From positions 8,609,810-8,673,809 of the forward strand of contig OZ038435.1 in the NCBI GenBank assembly GCA_964036275.1: a DNA stretch of 64,000 nucleotides. The letters run 5' to 3'. Of this stretch, positions 11,515-22,950 are shown in pieces; the first letter of the stretch is position 1; every line of letters starts with the position of its first letter. The stretch comes from Litoditis marina (taxonomy: Eukaryota > Nematoda > Chromadorea > Rhabditida > Rhabditidae). Position numbers and translations under genes: made by a program. Under the pieces are notes generated by a model, which saw only the letters and a program-made list of their open reading frames with translations, was not told where the DNA came from and did not search any database.

Positions 11515-13481
11515 ATGCTCCGTCAACTTGCCGTACTCGCCCTTCTGGCCGCCTGTGCCATCGCTCGCCCCATCGAGAACTACGATGACATCCCAGAGGA
11601 ATACAAGGGTTAGTTTCTCTCTCTATCTCTTCCCCCCCCCCTCTCTCTCTTTTCATCTCTCTCTATACTCTCTCTATCTCTCTGTCTATCTGTCTCTGTA
11701 TCTCTCTCTTTCTCTCTCTCTTCCTCTATCTCTATATTTTTCTCTACCTCTTCCTCCCTTCCTCTCTCTCCCCGCTCCCCAACCTCACCCAAATGTTTCA
11801 GCCATGATCCCAGCCGAAGTTGCCGAGCACCTGAAGTCCATCACCGCCGAAGAGAAGGCCGTTCTCAAGGACCTGGCCAAGCAGCACAAGGACTTCAACA
11901 ACGAAGAGGAGGTACACTATTTACTCACATTTTAACCGGTAAATCTAGTAGAACTGGACAATCAATCAGAATTCTCTTATTTGATGAGGATTCAGTTGTG
12001 ACACATCAGAGGTTTGTGTTACCGTAACTCGGGTCCGTTAAAGGAGCCATAACTTCACATTTTCCACCAGTATCCGTAGTTGAACTCGAAAAGGATTCAT
12101 TCAAATAATGTACCTTTCAACCACACAAGTAGATCACATAGTTCAAACTTAATTACATTTGATGTCATTGTGTCACATCATAAACTCGTGTCTACCGTAA
12201 CCCTACTTCTTTCAATTGACCACCACTAAACCCCTTACTTTCAGTTCCTGGCTGCCCTGAAGGAAAAGTCTCCCTCTCTCCACGAGAAGGCCGTCAAGCT
12301 CCACGCCATGATCAAGGGAAAGGTTGACGCACTCGGAAAGGAAGCCAAGGAATTCGTCAAGAAGGTAACAGAATCTCTCTTCCTCTCTTTTTCTTCCTCT
12401 CTATCTCTATTTCCCTCTCTAGCTTTTTTCATCTCCCTGTCTCTTTTCCTCTCTCTCTCTCTCTGCCCACTATATCGCTCTCTTAAAATTTTCTAAATAC
12501 TAATCAGAAGCATTGAACCTTGTTGCAATTCATTTTCCATCTTTTTTCTTCACCCCACCTCAATAATTCAGGTGATCGCTGAGGGCCGCAAGATCCACCA
12601 GCAGTACCTTTCCGGAGACAAGCCCAGCCTCGACCAGCTCAAGAAATGCGTCAAGACGTTAGTTTCCTTACTTTTTAAAGTTTTTATCGAAAATCTTGAC
12701 GTTATTTGTTATCGAGTAGTTCAAACTATTCAAAAAAGCTCACAAAATAACAGAAAGTCTTCTAGTTAATTTTTCGGTTCAGTTTGGAGTCTCCCGAAAA
12801 CCATACTACTACTGTCTTGACATATCATGATACTCTTGCACTCGGACAGTTCAATAGTCGTTTTTGCACCATTTCCCTGTGTCTCTATCTATTCCCTTTT
12901 TCTTTCTCTTTTTCTTCTTTCTCATTCCAATCATTTCAGCCACCTCTCCGAGTACGAGGCCCTCTCCGCTGACGCCAAGGAAGAGTTCAAGAAGGGATTC
13001 CCCATCCTTACCGGAGTTTTCACCAGTAAGTTTTCATGTAAAAAGTACATCATATCTGATTAAACAACTTTCAACTTACAAAACTACATATTTCAAACAG
13101 TAAACCGTGTTAAATACTCACGATTCGTCACTATATCAGAACGTTTCCTGAAAATATTTCATCCATATATCTAGCATTCGGTGAATAATCAAAGTAACAC
13201 CAACTATCTATGGATTCAGAGTCACAAATGAGAGTTCCCTTCACACTGGGTTCATATTAGAAGAACACCGTTTAACCTTAAATTTAGAAGAACACCGTTT
13301 AACCTTAGTAATTACTTTTGGTTGTTTGGGGAAGCATGAATTACTGTCTCGCAAACTGATATTGAAAAAAATTCTCTCAACTAAAGAGTTATCCGATCGT
13401 CACTTGTATACTGTACTCATCATTTCACTTGCAGACCCCAAGGTCAAGGCTCTGGCTGACAAGTACCTCGCTGAGAACTAA
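11515..13481 (+). CDS. FAR-C: fatty-acid and retinol-binding protein
   Basis: Second canonical FAR gene. Exons 11515-11608, 11802-11911, 12245-12364, 12572-12657, 12940-13025, 13435-13481 give 180 residues with the same exon lengths and phases as FAR-B. Signal peptide to about residue 17 (...ACAIA), then RPIENYDDIPEEYK. Residues 32-68 (exon 2) and 69-108 (exon 3) form the helical N-terminal half. Exon 4 carries IAEGRKIHQQYLSGDKP and the single mature cysteine. The C-terminus is KYLAEN. The start is chosen because all paralogs begin here, right after an acceptor-like CACTAGCAG; an in-frame ATG at 11428 lies in the putative outron. The product should be secreted and bind hydrophobic ligands. 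It differs from FAR-B at few residues (Tyr for Phe after IEN, EEE for EDE, AEN for ADN). Confidence 0.94.
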
Positions 13482-13550
13482 GGAAATTACAACCGGGATA
13501 GAATATTCACTTCAACAACTAGTGATTATCAACTATTGAGATACTATCCT

Positions 13551-13556
13551 AATAAA
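13551..13556 (+). terminator. Poly(A) signal of FAR-C
   Basis: AATAAA 70 bp after the stop, in a context conserved with FAR-B and FAR-D. Confidence 0.8.
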
Positions 13557-13691
13557 ATGGTCATCTCATAGTCTTTTTGTTGTGGAAAACTTGAGCCGTT
13601 CACCGATTGTGTGTGTTCGACAACTAGTTGACAAAGAGAATAAGCATTTGTGAGGATGAACAGAGCTACAAAACTATTATGATTAGGTGTA

Positions 13692-13757
13692 TATTGATTT
13701 ATTCATTTACATGCAAGCATGTAATATACAAGAGGAGAAATAACATCATGACAGTGC
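13692..13757 (+). repeat. Short dispersed repeat (partner 37287-37340)
   Basis: Shares TTGATTTAT, ATACAAGAGGAGAAATAAC and ATGACAG, in order, with 37287-37340, where it directly follows a truncated MITE-A. Probably the end of a larger element. Confidence 0.6.
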
Positions 13758-14344
13758 GATACAACAACATTCGAAGCGAAAAAAGGATCGGAAATCGACG
13801 AACATCATTTGGCCAGCACAAGTAAATGACAAAGAAAACATATCGTGCGCAGCGAAGATTAGTTTTTGTTCTCAACTATGCAGACGTTTTGAAAAGTTTT
13901 TTGCCCGTTTCTCCGTTATTTGTGAACCTTTTTTCGAGAAACTTGCCGTGAGTAATGGAAGGGCAAACACCTATAAGATGTGTGAGTTTGAGTTCAAAAT
14001 GACTCAGTTACGTGAGTTGGAAGGGTAAACGTCTCGCAAAAATGACTTCCGTAACGGGGCGGCGGCGGCGGCTACAAAAATGTCCGCTCTCTTTTCTGGG
14101 CACAGCTTCGCACTCAGTAAAAATCTCTGAACACGGTTTGCACTGTCGTGAAGCGGAGAAAAAATTGGGGTTCACGTATTTCTCACTCATAGCTGCAAAT
14201 TTTATTTTAAGGACGATAGGGCCTTAAATGGTCTCAAGAAAATTTCTAAATCGACCGGTTTTGAGATAATGAAAATGAAAAATGAGAATCACGTGAATGT
14301 GATTCCTAAACTTCTCAGCTCAGAACTGCTATGGAATTCGGTGA

Positions 14345-16045
14345 CGGGTCGCCGGAAGGGGTTGATGGCGAGTCGCCGCTTTACGGGTCGCCGGCGAGTC
14401 GCCAATTACCAAATATGATTATTTCGCTTTTAAGCAATGATCTTTCTGTAACAGAAAATAATTTTTCAAAAGTAATTTAACTCGTAACGCGCCGAGAGAC
14501 CATAATTGCGTTAGTTAACAATCATTTTCTTAAAGGGGGGCTGCAATGAATAGTAAAATAAAAGATCGACCTGAGATAGTTCGATATATGTCCTTTCCAT
14601 ACTAGAATGTTCAATTCAAAGCTCTATTGTCAAAAATTCACTAATTTTTGCTTACTGTCAGAGACGCAGAGTATGATTTGGAGTGAATGAATATTGATTG
14701 CGCGCACTTCTCTGACTCTCGTGCCTTTTCGGCTAACTCCGTAGCCAAATTCGGCATTCAATGCAGCCCCCTTTAATTAATCAGTTTTTTGTCACTCTCC
14801 GGAGTCGAACCCACGACCTTCTACGTACTGCGGCGCGCACATCCTCTCGGCCATTCTGCTGCGGTGTGAGGAGCGCAGCGAAGAGCTTAGTATTGCGCAC
14901 CCAGAGCATTCAAAAATAATGGTCGGACTAACTAATGATTGCAAATAAACTGTCATGATTCTATAGCGAATAGAATCCGAGATTGTTAAAGAAGATCTCA
15001 CTGTTTTTCGGTTATATCACGATAGCAATAAACTGTCTTCAAAATCCTATTCCTTTTCCTAAGGTGACACGTTTTGGCCAAAATGAAAAGTATGTTTCGT
15101 AACAGATGTATAGGATTTGTCAAACCATTAGGGACACCGTACCATTGATTTTGTATGGAACGGAGTTTGGCGAGGGGCCAGTCAGTCTGCGTATCATTGA
15201 TCTACACTCTCCCAACTGTTGGCAAATAATCAACGACCGCTCGCTCCGCGTCGCTCCGCGTCGCTCAATCAATTGAACCTTTTGCTGTCTCTATGAGGAA
15301 AATGGCGACTCTATAATGCCTTGAATAATATCAAATTGGATGTAAGCTAAACCGCTGCTTTGATAAGTTCCAAACGCACTACACCGGCAGATCTAAAATG
15401 CGATCTAATAAGTTCTAGTCATAATTTGAGTGAGATGGAAAGTTTATGTAAACATTTCATCTCACTCGAATTATAAAATTATACTAGTTGTTATCAAGCA
15501 TGGTTAGATTAAAACTCCCTTTTAATCGTGCTTCAACTAACAAGCTATCGAATCACGGTACTTGGTTAGTCGCCGGCGACAGTTTCCAAACTTCTTCTCT
15601 AAATCACTTATTGAAGACGCACAAATCGCATTTTTCACTCTTGCACATGTTCATACCACACGACAAACTGGAATAAAAATCTTGGTGTTATCAAAGGTTT
15701 CCAACTTTGGCGACTCGCCGGCGATATGAGGAACACATCGAAAATGAGTCGAAAATGACTCGCCGGCGACAAGCTCTGTTTGTTTTCCACGGTTCGTATG
15801 AGTTATACAGGAAAAAAAGTCGTATTTCGGTAACATTTTTGTCATAGCCGTTCAGTTTACCCGCAAAGTGCGCTCAAACTATTTTTGGGTGTTCTCGTTG
15901 AAAAAATATTTTTGGCTCGGGCGACTTGCCGGCGACCCCAGGAACAAAGCGAAATGTTCGGCGACTCGCCGGCGACAACTTCGGAGCTTTGGTTCAAGTG
16001 GCGACCCGCCGGCGACCTCGATGTGTCGTCGGCGAGTCGCCGTCA
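14345..16045. repeat. Cluster of GTCGCCGGCGAGTCGCC-like palindromes
   Basis: About eight occurrences of a GC-rich core (CGCCGGCGA with flanking GTCGCC or GGCGACTC) at about 14345-14402, 15572, 15708, 15758, 15921, 15960, 16000 and 16028, in otherwise AT-rich DNA. Confidence 0.7.
15110..15315 (+). repeat. Dispersed repeat, copy 2 (partner 2055-2251)
   Basis: Same segment as 2055-2251. This copy has an extra local duplication of TCGCTCCGCG. Confidence 0.7.
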
Positions 16046-16314
16046 AATTCCAGAGTCGGTTGCGCGTACAGCCTAGTTCTCATTTGTATTCACATGTCTG
16101 AGTGGCACAGTGGATACAATTTCTGTTCTAGTGAAAACGGATTGAGGTTCGACTCCCGCCTCGAGCGGAAACTTCTGCAATAATCTGCTAGTATAATTAC
16201 GAGTTATCCTGATGCTCAATGCTGTGTCAGACTTGATCAAAAATGACGTGCATTTTTTTCACATGGTTATATATTATTTTGATAGGAGTTTCTCCGTAAC
16301 TATAGAAAAAGAGG

Positions 16315-16640
16315 TCAATTAGTATATAAAACGAGTGTCAAGAAAGTTAAGATCTGTTTTAGACATCCCAAAAAGAAAAATAGGTCCACTAAACGTATCA
16401 AGAGAGAAAGGCTAATCTCGCTTGGTTGAAAATTACACAAAGTATCACAAATATCACTCAGTACCGATGATGAAACATCTGAATGCAGTACACGAAAATC
16501 CAGCTAGATTTTTGTCATATTTCAAGCGAGCGAGCTTGGCCTTTCTCTCTTAATACGTTTATTGGACCTGTTTTATACTTTTCGTTTATGTGATCTCTAA
16601 AACTAATCTTAAATTTCTTGACACTCGTTTTTTATACCAA
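16315..16640. mobile_element. Foldback element with ~90-bp arms
   Basis: The left arm (ATAAAACGAGTGTCAAGAAA, then an AGGTCCA...AAACGTAT block) is mirrored at about 16540-16640 (ACGTTTATTGGACCT...TTCTTGACACTCGTTTT). A single-arm fragment recurs near 18690-18775. Confidence 0.7.
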
Positions 16641-16928
16641 TGACAATACAGATAAACGAATCACAAATGGTACATTGGGCCAGTCTCAAAGGATGAACAA
16701 AAGCGCGCGCAGCGCTGCGCAGATTTGTTTTTGATCACAACATTTTGTCTGAAATTCGGAATATAGTTAGAAACAGCAGAGTTGTGTGTGAATCTAAAAT
16801 TGTGGACCAATCGGTGAACATTGAGCCATTTTATGGTCCTGGAAACATTGCTCTTAGCTGCTTTGACAATCACTTCTAGATGTGTGGAGTGTGCGCAGTG
16901 AGCTGTTGCTTCGCTTTTTGGTAGTTAA

Positions 16929-17216
16929 AATAGATTTAAATATATTGGAAAAGCAATTGTGCTAATCTGTAGAGATCTTGACTCCATAAAAAGGTTAATC
17001 GAACAAAAACAAAAATGGTGTCCGTGAAAGGACTCGAACCCTCGGCCTACAGGACCGTAGTGCGCTACTCTCCCGACTGAGCCAAATCAACACAAAGAAA
17101 GAAAGAAATTGACGGCACAACACGTGCGCTGCCAAAATCAAGGATTGATCACGGTCTCTGACATAATGCTTACTAACCAAACTTGTGACGCAGTTTTTGT
17201 ATTTTAAACATCGAAT
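16929..17216 (-). mobile_element. tRNA-derived SINE-like repeat, copy 1 of a tandem pair
   Basis: A 290-bp unit with a minus-strand tRNA-like segment at about 17027-17092: A-box-like TGGCTCAGTCGGGAGAGT and B-box GGGTTCGAGTCC. The acceptor-stem halves do not pair, so this is not a functional tRNA gene. Confidence 0.65.
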
Positions 17217-17227
17217 TAGTGTGTGTG

Positions 17228-17517
17228 AATAGATTAAAATTTATTGGAAAAGCAATTGTGCTAATCTGTAGAGATCCTGACTACATAAAAAAGTTAATCG
17301 AACCAAAACAAAAATGGTGTCCGTGAAAGGACTCGAACTCTCGGCCTACTGGAGTGTAGTGCGCTGCTCTGCCGATTCGACCAAATTGCCACTGAGTAGG
17401 AAAGCAAAGGACAGTGCCAGACGTGCGCTGCCCGAAATCACGGATTGATCATGATTCCGGGCAGGAATAGAAAAGAAACCGAACTTGTAACGCAGTTCAT
17501 GTTTTACAAATCAACAA
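17228..17517 (-). mobile_element. tRNA-derived SINE-like repeat, copy 2 of a tandem pair
   Basis: Close head-to-tail copy of 16929-17216, with its tRNA-like part at about 17325-17390. Confidence 0.65.
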
Positions 17518-17627
17518 AGTTTCACCTGTTGAGTTGAATAAACTTTCAAAAAGCAATATTTATTAGATGTCTTCATTTCATATCTATTCATTCATTATTT
17601 CCTTCGGAAATATAGAAAAAGAGGTCA

Positions 17628-18219
17628 ATTTGTATAAAAAACGAATTTGAAGTGAAAAACGATTAGCTTTTGAGATTGAACTGCATGGAATGTAGAAAAG
17701 GAGGTCAATAACTCGAGAGGGACATGAAAAATCTAATCGCGCAATTTTCATGATCATCCTAACAAACTAAATTAGAAAATAAGTGCTTCAACCTTTGAGA
17801 ACATTCCGCTAACACTAAAAACGTACCTGAAATAAAAATTAGCTATACTGTCAGTCAATCGCACAGTCACGTGAAACATGTTAAACACAGTAGAAACGCG
17901 AAGAGAAAGACAGAGTGCACCATTCCTCATTAGAATGCTAACTTCACGTAAATATTCAATTCACTAGTATACTGTGTTCTGTTAACAGTTTCGAAGCAGT
18001 TAACAGTGGTGAGAAATTATCATATTCGGACGTTTCAACTAATGTTTGTTTGCTGCAAGTTCGTTCTCAGTAGAAAACCAAAATGTTTTTGACTCATGAA
18101 AATTGCGAGATTAGATTTTTCATTTCCCTCTCGAGTTATTGACCTCCTTTTCTACATTTCATGCAGTTCAATCTCAAAAGCTAATCGTTTTTCACTTTAC
18201 ATTCGTTTTTTATACAAAT
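17628..18219. mobile_element. Foldback element with ~125-bp near-perfect arms
   Basis: Arms 17628-17753 and 18095-18219 are near-perfect reverse complements, ending ATTTGTATAAAAAACGAAT and its mirror. The spacer contains a MITE-A (17844-17970). Confidence 0.8.
17844..17970 (+). mobile_element. MITE family A copy
   Basis: Inserted in the spacer of the 17628-18219 foldback. Has AACATGTTAAACACAG and CATTAGAATGCTAACTTC signatures. Confidence 0.8.
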
Positions 18220-19174
18220 ATATATTACGCATTACGCGGTCAAACTTTCATATGGTTTCGCAATGAGTCGCAATGACTTTTTTTACAAATTATTTCGATA
18301 GTTTATGTTTACAGTTAAAACGGTGAAAAAGTTCACACGGTTTATAATGTTCTCAAAGCATCTCAGTTGTAAAGTATGCCACTAACTTTGAAGACCACAC
18401 TGTGAAAATGGTTTGAAAACGAGTGAGGAGGAAGTAGAGTATAAAGCGTGTACAAGAAATACGAAATAAGGCCAATACACCAATCTCTCGAGGAGAAGGC
18501 TAATCTCGCAACGATTTGAAGTGATCTAACACACTTTTAAATTTTGAACATATATAAAGCTACACAATTAATGCTATTTCTAAACAATAACTTTCAATGG
18601 CAGCTTTTCATAACGAATGGCTACAATGGAATTTCGTTCAAGAGAAAACCATTTTTTCTATTTCGTTTAGTATAAACTGTTCATCTGTTGGTATAAAAAA
18701 CGAGTGTCAAGAAAGTAAAGATTAGTTTTGGAGATCACATGAACAAAAAAATGAAATAGGTCCAATAAACGGATGTTTTCAATAATTAACTGAGGATGGC
18801 ACTAGATAAACCATAAACAATTTTATCAGGGAAAAGGCAAAGATCATCCACATTTGATGGGGGTCCGAACACTGAAATGCGGTATTAATAGAGGAAACAA
18901 GGGTATAGTCTTTGGCATATCTATACGAAGATCTGCAGTAACTATGAACAATTTTAGCTTTTCAGAACGTCACACCGCTCAGGAAACTTAGAAAAAAAAA
19001 ACAAATGAAAACATGTGTGTTTGTAGCTGTCAGAAAATATAACCTGCTTTACTTTTTCATTCAGAAAATTCATAAAAACAGTTGGCTGCGTGCGTTCATA
19101 CTGAATGTGCTCCGGCGCTAGACCGCACAAGATTACCTCATCAGATTCTCATGAGATTCTAGTTGCTGCTGTGC

Positions 19175-19409
19175 TATAGTTCACACCATTCCTACTGAGA
19201 CTCCTACAGTAACCTTACAAACTTTCGGAAGGCTGTTGTGAAGCTGAAAATGAAGTTCATGGAAAATGCTCTGGTTTACTCTCTCTACCTGAGAAGGAGA
19301 ATGAGGTACGAAAAGCCTTAACTTCTCCGATCAAAAGTAAGTTAGCAAAACCGCTTGGAAGTTTTGAAATCTTACTGTAGGAGTCTCAGTAGGAATGGAA
19401 AAGACTATA
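19175..19409 (+). mobile_element. MITE family C copy
   Basis: Starts TATAGTTCACACC and has TIRs CATTCCTACTGAGACTCCTA / TAGGAGTCTCAGTAGGAATG, ending GACTATA. About 235 bp, non-coding. Confidence 0.85.
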
Positions 19410-19638
19410 CAACGTTGTCAGTTCGCAGATAGTTCGTGAGATGTTCATGAGGTTATCATGAGAGAGATCCTTTTTTCATCAGCAAGTATGAGTTGTGTGA
19501 CGACCGGACTAAACACCACATCAACATAGAAAGTACGACGGAGTCAGTATTCTCATTACAACTATGGCTGTGGAAAAAAATTGCCGTGAAAGGGAAAACA
19601 CCAAAACACTCAAGGAGTGCATACTGTAGATTTCCGAG

Positions 19639-19834
19639 TATAGTGAGTGCCAAATTTATTAATTTTGTCGCTCGCCGGAATCGAACCTGCGAGCAAAGGA
19701 TTTGTAGCCTGTGCGCTAACCACTGCGCTATTAGAGCAGATAACCAGTCAGCTTTGGAATCGGAACTTGTGTGCGTACACAGCGGAAAGTGAGATATACA
19801 GTACCTTACCGCCTTTCCGTGGGCGACGACTATA
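19639..19834 (-). mobile_element. tRNA-like element, family T copy (reverse)
   Basis: Plus strand reads TATAGTGAGTGCC ... GGCGACGACTATA. The minus strand has B-box GGTTCGATTCC and A-box-like TAGCGCAGTGGTTAGCG. Confidence 0.85.
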
Positions 19835-20291
19835 CATATGAAACAAGGTTCATGTGAGAATTTCTACTCATGTATGCTCTATTTTCACTACGTGACCATG
19901 CAAACGAAATACACGTGTAGTTTTTCATTCCCCTGCCTGCTTTATGTCCATGCACTAGCTCGTAATGAACACCTAGAGTTTTGATGGTTTGGAGAGGAAA
20001 AGCTGGGTAACTAGGATCACATTTGCCTTCCTAATTTTCTGTTTTTGTGGTTTGAACCAGATATATTTCAGTAGTCACTAAGTGAAAATATCATAGTTTT
20101 TACGTGAACATTTCGATTCGTTCTCTGAACTCACATACAATTCTTTTTCAAAGCTCATTTTTCTTCTTCTCCAAACGTCTGTTGATTTACCGACCTCTGT
20201 CTGACCCTCGCTGCCCTCCCCTTCTCTCTGTCATATCTACACTCTCTCGTCTTTACTCCAGTCGTCTGCTCCCTCCACTCTCTCGTAGCTG

Positions 20292-20299
20292 TATATAAG
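20292..20299 (+). promoter_or_regulatory. Core promoter (TATA) of FAR-D
   Basis: TATATAAG plus the conserved GCGAGTCTGAACCAGC block, as in FAR-B, C and E. Confidence 0.75.
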
Positions 20300-20384
20300 C
20301 GAGTCTGAACCAGCCGAGTCATATCACACCAACTTCTTCAGAGTTTAACAATTATCTCTGGTTGTCTAACATTCATAGATTCTT

Positions 20385-20679
20385 AGAGTGTTCTATAGAT
20401 TCCTCCCAACTGGTACTTTCGCATACAAAGACACTCTGAAGATCTCTCCTAACTATTACTTAGCATAAAAAAACCATTTGTCACATTCCTAATTAACGTC
20501 GATTAATAGCACTACCCGGCTTCAAAGTTTCTCAAAGTGTAACTTGGTTCTTAGTAACTTGGTTCTCGTTTTTAAACCTAAACTAACTCTGAACGTAGTG
20601 GAATATTTCCAACAAAAGTTCTAGTGAATGGAATATTTCCAACAAAAGTTCTAGTTGGGAGGAATCTATAGAACACTCT
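20385..20679. repeat. Inverted 27-bp copy in the FAR-D 5' region
   Basis: AGAGTGTTCTATAGATTCCT... at 20385-20411 reappears in reverse complement at 20653-20679. It sits next to a direct duplication of GGAATATTTCCAACAAAAGT (near 20599 and 20630). FAR-C lacks both the inverted copy and the direct duplication. Confidence 0.85.
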
Positions 20680-20766
20680 GTGAATTTTATTTTACTAGTG
20701 TTTTCTACCAATGCTTTTTGCATCTCTGCCATAATCTTCCTCGTGACCGGTATTTTCACTAGCAGG

Positions 20767-22492
20767 ATGCTCCGTCAACTTGCCGTACTCGCCCTTCTGG
20801 CCGCCTGTGCCATCGCTCGCCCCATCGAGAACTTCGATGACATCCCAGAGGAATACAAGGGTTAGTTGTTCTCTCTCTCTCTCTCTCTCTCTCATCTCTC
20901 TCTTTTCCCCCTCCCTTCCTCTCTTTCTCTACTCCTTTCTCTCTCCAACCTCACCCAAATGTTTCAGCCATGATCCCAGCCGAAGTTGCCGAGCACCTCA
21001 AGTCCATCACCGCCGAAGAGAAGGCCGTTCTCAAGGACCTGGCCAAGCAGCACAAGGACTTCAACAACGAGGAGGAGGTACACTAGTTACTCACTTTTCA
21101 ACTGGTAAATCTAGTAAAACTGGACAATCAATCAGAATTCTCTTATTTGATGAGGATTCAGTTGTGACACATCAGAAGTTTGTGTTACCGTAACTCGGGT
21201 CCGTTAAAGGAGCCATAACTTCACATTTTCAACCAGTATCCGTAGTTAAACTCGAAAAGGATTGATTCAAATAATGTACCTTTCAACCACACAAGTAGAT
21301 CACATAGTTCAAACTTAATTACATTTGATGTGATTGTGACACATCATAAACTCGAGTCCACCGTAACCCTACTTCTCTCAAATGACAACTACTATACCCC
21401 TTACTTTCAGTTCCTGGCTGCCCTGAAGGAAAAGTCTCCCTCTCTCCACGAGAAGGCCGTGAAGCTCCACGCCATGATCAAGAAAAAGGTTGACGCACTC
21501 GGAAAGGAAGCCAAGGAATTCGTCAAGAAGGTAACAGAATCTCTCTTCCTCTCTTTTTCTTCCTCTCTATCTCTATTGCCCTCTCTAGCTTTTTTCATCT
21601 CCCTGTCTCTTTTCCTCTCTCTCTCTCTGCCCACTATATCGATCTCTCACAATTTGCTAAATACTAATCAGAAGCATTGAACCTTGTTGCAATTCATTTT
21701 TCATCTTTTTTCTTTACCTTACCCCAATGTTTCAGGTGATCGCTGAGGGCCGCAAGATCCACCAGCAGTACCTTTCCGGAGACAAGCCCAGCCTCGACCA
21801 GCTCAAGAAATGCGTCAAGACGTCAGTTTTCTCTCTCTTTCCACGATTTAAACAGAACCCATTCCTACTCATATGTTCTGAGTGTTCAAAGACAGCTCAT
21901 TAGACGTTTTTGTAACCCTCTACCTAACCAAGTGAAAGTTGCTCCTATAGTTTAGCTTTTCGATTCAGTTTCGAGTCTTTAAAAATCATGATAGTATGAC
22001 ATCTTTGGGTTTTACAGTTGTTTCTCAACCATTCTTCCGTATTACTCTCTCTCTCTTTCTCTCTTTCTTCGTTTTTATCCCAATTTTTCCAGCCACCTTT
22101 CCGAGTACGAAGCCCTCTCCGCTGAGGCCAAGGACCAGTTCAAGCAGGGATTCCCCATCCTTACCGGAGTTTTCACTAGTAGGTTTCTCTCTGAGTCTTC
22201 CCAATTCTGAAGCCAGGATGCTACTTTTGAAACATCCTTATTCCCAAGTGTTGAATTCACTGCTTTTTTTTCTTGTATAACACGTATCATCGTATAATAT
22301 TATGTATCATTCTTGAACTTCAAACACACTTTGAGAAAGCACATGACATATTATCACGTAAACAGATATTCGATGAAACATTTGTTCTCATCTAAGTGTT
22401 CATCTGATATCTACCTCTATACTGTACTCATAATTTCACTTGCAGACCCCAAGGTCAAGGCTCTGGCTGACAAGTACCTCGCTGAGAACTAA
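20767..22492 (+). CDS. FAR-D: fatty-acid and retinol-binding protein
   Basis: Third canonical FAR gene. Exons 20767-20860, 20968-21077, 21411-21530, 21736-21821, 22093-22178, 22446-22492 give 180 residues, phases 1,0,0,2,1. The signal peptide equals that of FAR-B and C, followed by RPIENFDDIPEEYK. It differs by MIKKKVDAL (Lys for Gly) in exon 3 and SAEAKDQFKQGFPIL in exon 5; the C-terminus is KYLAEN. Introns 2 and 3 align closely with FAR-C, whereas most of introns 4 and 5 do not, so similarity is patchy. Expected role: secreted fatty-acid/retinoid carrier. It lies in tandem with C and E. The in-frame ATG at 20680 belongs to the upstream, probably non-coding, leader. Confidence 0.94.
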
Positions 22493-22561
22493 GGAAGTTA
22501 CAACCGGGATAGAATATTCACTTCAACAACTAGTGACTATCAACTATTGAGATACTCTTCT

Positions 22562-22567
22562 AATAAA
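22562..22567 (+). terminator. Poly(A) signal of FAR-D
   Basis: AATAAA 70 bp after the stop, in the context shared with FAR-B and FAR-C. Confidence 0.8.
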
Positions 22568-22772
22568 ATGGTCATCTCATAGTTTTATGTTGTTGAAAAC
22601 TCGAGCCACCTCGTTGTGGGTGTTGAAAAAAATGTGCTGCCAGAAAAGTCTGGAACAAAGAAATAAGGGAAAGTTCAAACAAGGCTATAGGCTACGAAGC
22701 ATTCTTATTTCATTATGAGTAAGAGTGAATTTCATGTTATATAGTTACTAAACCGTAACCTCCTACATTTAC

Positions 22773-22950
22773 ATTACACGGTCGAACTTCTATATCGCCT
22801 TTGTGAATAATCGCAATAACTTTTTTACAAATTATTTTGATAGTTTATAGTTTAGACGGTAAAAAAAGGTCACCACGGTTCACAATGTTCTCACAAAGCA
22901 TCTCATCTCTAACTTGCCTCGAACTTTGAAGACCACACTGTGAAATGTTA
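22773..22950 (+). repeat. Dispersed repeat (partner 18227-18415)
   Basis: Shares in order ACAAATTATTT, GATAGTTTAT, ATGTTCTCA and GAAGACCACACTGTGAAA with 18227-18415 in the same orientation. Confidence 0.65.

Larger units (their letters stand above)
10915..13585 (+). repeat. Right arm of the FAR-B/FAR-C inverted duplication
   Basis: Plus-strand partner of 4715-7490. Promoter, all exons and all introns align, differing by small indels and substitutions. Confidence 0.8.
13557..20291. other. Repeat-rich intergenic region between FAR-C and FAR-D
   Basis: 6.7 kb without a supported gene. It holds GC-rich palindromes (14345-16045), a repeat copy at 15110, two foldbacks (16315-16640; 17628-18219), a tandem pair of tRNA-derived elements (16929-17517), tRNA-like relics near 14795-14875 (-) and 16098-16168 (+), a block at 18227-18415 related to 22773-22950, and a MITE-C and a family-T copy near 19.2-19.8 kb. 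Confidence 0.6.

Noticed and set aside
14795..14875. Minus-strand tRNA-like segment
   Set aside because: GGGTTCGACTCC-type B box seen, but I could not fold a full cloverleaf; also true of 8810-8885 and 16098-16168.
17027..17092. tRNA gene on the minus strand (also 17325-17390 and the family-T bodies)
   Set aside because: A and B boxes are present, but the acceptor-stem halves do not pair and the sequences belong to dispersed or tandem repeats, so they are tRNA-derived, not functional tRNA genes.
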